Shown here: one piece after another, positions 16,040 to 17,828 of the stretch
Layout of the letters: each line of letters opens with the position of its first letter
Position numbering within the stretch: the first letter of the stretch is position 1
Source of the DNA: Chloroflexota bacterium
GTDB lineage: Bacteria; Chloroflexota; UBA6077
Direction of reading: 5' to 3'
NCBI GenBank assembly: GCA_021788565.1
Contig: JAJYKO010000020.1
Span: 1 to 17,828 of the forward strand
DNA length: 17,828 bases
The notes under the pieces: model-generated
Database searches by the model: none
Seen by the model: the letters and a program-made list of their open reading frames with translations, nothing else
Told to the model about the DNA's origin: nothing
Program-made: the position numbers and the translations under genes

Positions 16040-16768
16040 ATGAATATCCAAATATACCCGGACCTCGGCGCCTTAAGCACAGCGGCGGCGCAGCTGTTCG
16101 TCAGCCGGGCAGAGCAAGCTGTCCAGGCGCATGGACGCTTTGCAGTCGCCCTGGCAGGTGGAAACACCCCTAGAAGCAGCTACGAACTACTGAGCGAATC
16201 GCCGTTTCGCGAGCAGGTGCCATGGGATAAGGTGCACGTCTTCTTCGGGGACGAGAGGTGTGTTCCCGCCGACGACCCGCGCAGCAACCAGAAGATGGCT
16301 CGCGAAGCGCTGCTGGACCGAGTCCCAATCCCGCCGAGCCAGATCTACCCCATACCGTGCGAGGCCTCCCCGGATGAGGCAGCGGATCGATACGAGACGT
16401 TGCTGCGCGGCTTTTTCGCCGGGCATTCGCCTGACCTGGACCTGGTGTTACTTGGCATGGGCGAGGACGGCCACACCGCCTCGCTCTTCCCTGGCACCCC
16501 CGCCCTCGAAGAGCAGGTCAGGTGGGTCACGTGGGTATGTCCCCCCTCCCAGGAGTTGTGCAGGGTAACCCTGACCGCCCCAGTTATCAACCAGGCAGCT
16601 GCTGTGGCGTTCCTCGTCTCCGGCGAGGGCAAGGCCGGTGCGCTGCGCGAGGTGCTGGAGGGCCCCCACGCCCCACGCCGGCTGCCTGCCCAACTCATCC
16701 ACCTGTCAGGCGGACAGCCGCTGTGGCTCGTAGATGCAGCAGCTGCTCGCCTACTAAGCAAGACATAA
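16040..16768 (+). CDS. pgl: 6-phosphogluconolactonase
   Basis: This enzyme hydrolyses 6-phosphogluconolactone, the product of Zwf, to 6-phosphogluconate. The 242-residue protein, the normal size for the SOL/DevB-type family, carries ALAGGNTPRSSYELL (37-51), VHVFFGDERCVPADDPRSN (65-83) and LGMGEDGHTASLFPG (138-152), including the conserved Asp-Gly-His. It follows zwf by 114 nt, most of which is the palindromic repeat pair, so unlike the other operon junctions it is not translationally coupled. No Shine-Dalgarno is visible before the ATG at 16040, and the upstream GC-rich hairpin is close enough to affect initiation. It is the last identified gene of the sugar-phosphate operon; gnd does not follow. 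Confidence 0.95.
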   Translation: MNIQIYPDLGALSTAAAQLFVSRAEQAVQAHGRFAVALAGGNTPRSSYELLSESPFREQVPWDKVHVFFGDERCVPADDPRSNQKMAREALLDRVPIPPSQIYPIPCEASPDEAADRYETLLRGFFAGHSPDLDLVLLGMGEDGHTASLFPGTPALEEQVRWVTWVCPPSQELCRVTLTAPVINQAAAVAFLVSGEGKAGALREVLEGPHAPRRLPAQLIHLSGGQPLWLVDAAAARLLSKT

Positions 16769-17049
16769 CCCCGCGTCCTGGCCAAATCCGTTCCCTCGCC
16801 CGCGCCCATCGCGCCGCTAAGCTTTCCTTCAGGTTACGCTAAGTTTGCCGATTCGAATCCTAAGGACGGCTCTATCTGGCAGGTAGATGATAACCGATAT
16901 AAGGGCAATTCTAGCCCGAAGTATGAGGTGCTGAGGATGACGTTATCTACGCGTAGCCCCCCGATAAATCCGCAACTGGAAGACCGCGGGTAGCACAGTC
17001 CGTCTCGGTGTAGCGAGGACGCAAGACAACGATAAGGATGGTGTCTAAT
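16769..17049 (+). other. Intergenic region with possible structured leader RNA
   Basis: No gene is seen in these 281 nt, and base composition is visibly less GC-rich than the flanks. Several pairings stand out: GGGC/GCCC (16903-16906 and 16914-16917) with a 7-nt loop; ATAAC (16890-16894) with GTTAT (16942-16946) enclosing it; the palindrome CTACGCGTAG (16947-16956); TTATC (16943-16947) with GATAA (16963-16967); and a 7-bp hairpin with one bulge (17001-17007 with 17014-17021) just upstream of the next gene's ribosome site. A CGCTAAG direct repeat recurs at 22-bp spacing (16815-16821, 16837-16843). I recognise no known riboswitch class, no clear terminator for pgl and no strong promoter. Confidence 0.4.
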
Positions 17050-17828
17050 ATGCGTGTAGCTGTCTTCGTGCTTAATCGTTTGATGCCCCTATGGCTGATT
17101 GTTCTAGGGATAGCGTCGTACGCGGCGCCGTCCGGTTTTCTTTGGTTGCACGACTATACCAACTACCTGCTAGGCTTCGTCATCCTGCTAATGAGCCTCA
17201 CGCTGACCACCGAATCCCTGGTCGGCGTAGTTCGGCACCCCAAGGCCGCTATTGTCGGCTTCGTAGCCAAGTGGATCACGGTACCCCTGGTTGCCGTGAT
17301 AGCCGCCCACCTCGTCTATTCAAGCCAGCCTCAGTTGGCTGCCGGCACGATCCTGGATGGTTCGGTTCCGGCCGGCGTTTCGTCCAACCTGTTCACGTTC
17401 TTGGCGCACGGGTCGGTAGCGCTCGCGGTGAGTCTCGCCTCAATCAACACGATACTCGCCCCTATCCTCACTCCGACCTTCACGAAAGTGCTGGCTAGCA
17501 CATTTGTGCCCGTCGATTTCATGAGTATGTTCCTCCAGCTCATCCAAATCATCGTGGTGCCGCTGGTGCTTGGATTGCTCATCAGGTGGGGTGTCGGCCA
17601 GGCGAGGATTGCCAAGGCAGAGCCGGTGCTGCCTATGCTATCCGCATTGGCCCTCTACGGGGTCGAGGTCGGGATTATCAGCTCGGCGGCTCCGACCATC
17701 CAGAAGAACCTGGTCTGGGTTCCGATCGTCTTCGCAACCACGAGCGTCCTAATCATCGTCAACCTGGCGCTGGCCTACTTGATAGCCAGAAAGCTGGGGC
17801 TGGACGACGCGACGTCTCGGGCCATCAT
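17050..17828 (+). CDS. BASS (bile acid:sodium symporter) family transporter, partial at 3' end
   Basis: An open frame begins at ATG 17050 and continues without a stop to the window edge (259 complete codons seen; families of this kind usually have about 310-330 residues). The protein is very hydrophobic, with membrane segments at roughly residues 11-26, 38-54, 66-89, 122-142, 160-179, 193-212 and 221-246. The stretch DGSVPAGVSSNLFTFLAHGS (103-122) followed by VALAVSLASINTILAPILTP (123-142) matches the BASS core, whose usual form is PGGxxSNxxTxxAxGDxALS with LAPxxxP. The usual acidic residue after Gly is Ser here (S122). Members move organic anions such as bile acids, keto acids or pantothenate precursors with Na+. 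The substrate here is unknown. AAGGA at 17034-17038 lies 11 nt upstream. Closer in-frame ATG and GTG codons (17038, 17041) overlap or crowd that site. Confidence 0.85.
   Translation, partial: MRVAVFVLNRLMPLWLIVLGIASYAAPSGFLWLHDYTNYLLGFVILLMSLTLTTESLVGVVRHPKAAIVGFVAKWITVPLVAVIAAHLVYSSQPQLAAGTILDGSVPAGVSSNLFTFLAHGSVALAVSLASINTILAPILTPTFTKVLASTFVPVDFMSMFLQLIQIIVVPLVLGLLIRWGVGQARIAKAEPVLPMLSALALYGVEVGIISSAAPTIQKNLVWVPIVFATTSVLIIVNLALAYLIARKLGLDDATSRAI

Noticed and set aside
16849..16861. GATTCGAATCC resembling a tRNA T-arm
   Set aside because: The flanks do not form the 5-bp T stem, and no acceptor, D or anticodon arms can be built around it.

Overview
This is a GC-rich bacterial chromosome segment with dense, mostly co-oriented metabolic operons. 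The gene content (Uma2-family nuclease, HelZ-like SNF2 helicase with a SWIM partner, nadABC, a fused transaldolase/glucose-6-phosphate isomerase, and GTAGGGGC-type palindromic intergenic repeats) is most like Chloroflexota, perhaps a Thermomicrobia-type lineage. That assignment is an inference from gene style, not from a marker gene.

Layout. Positions 1-700 hold a solitary Uma2-family gene (+) behind a near-consensus promoter. From 4759 down to 772 (- strand) lies a two-gene operon: a 1047-residue SNF2-type helicase and, 4 nt later, a SWIM zinc-finger protein. A divergent intergenic region (4760-4959) carries a strong nadA promoter whose -35 box sits inside a perfect 7+7 bp inverted repeat, a likely operator. 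nadA-nadB-nadC (4960-8736) encodes the complete de novo route from aspartate to nicotinate mononucleotide. After a 169-nt gap with a strong hairpin comes a sugar-phosphate operon: tkt (TTG start), rpiB, a tal-pgi fusion, zwf, a palindromic repeat pair, and pgl (to 16768). A gap of about 280 nt with several possible RNA hairpins leads to the 5' part of a BASS-family transporter that runs off the window edge.

How the genes work together. The nad operon makes the pyridine nucleotide precursor. The second operon interconverts fructose-6-P and glucose-6-P (Pgi), oxidises glucose-6-P with NADP+ (Zwf), hydrolyses the lactone (Pgl) and rearranges pentose phosphates (Tkt, RpiB, Tal). The 6-phosphogluconate dehydrogenase gene (gnd) and rpe are absent from the window.

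Most notable observation. zwf has no ATG, GTG or TTG start that preserves its NADP-binding N-terminus. The only start well placed behind a Shine-Dalgarno sequence is an AUA codon overlapping the tal-pgi stop (ATAA), exactly where an ATGA junction would be expected. Default gene callers would start at the GTG at 14543 and lose 46 residues, including the GxxGDL motif. I did not find a clear candidate for a wholly new multi-gene system. The helicase/SWIM pair is the part whose biological role is least known.
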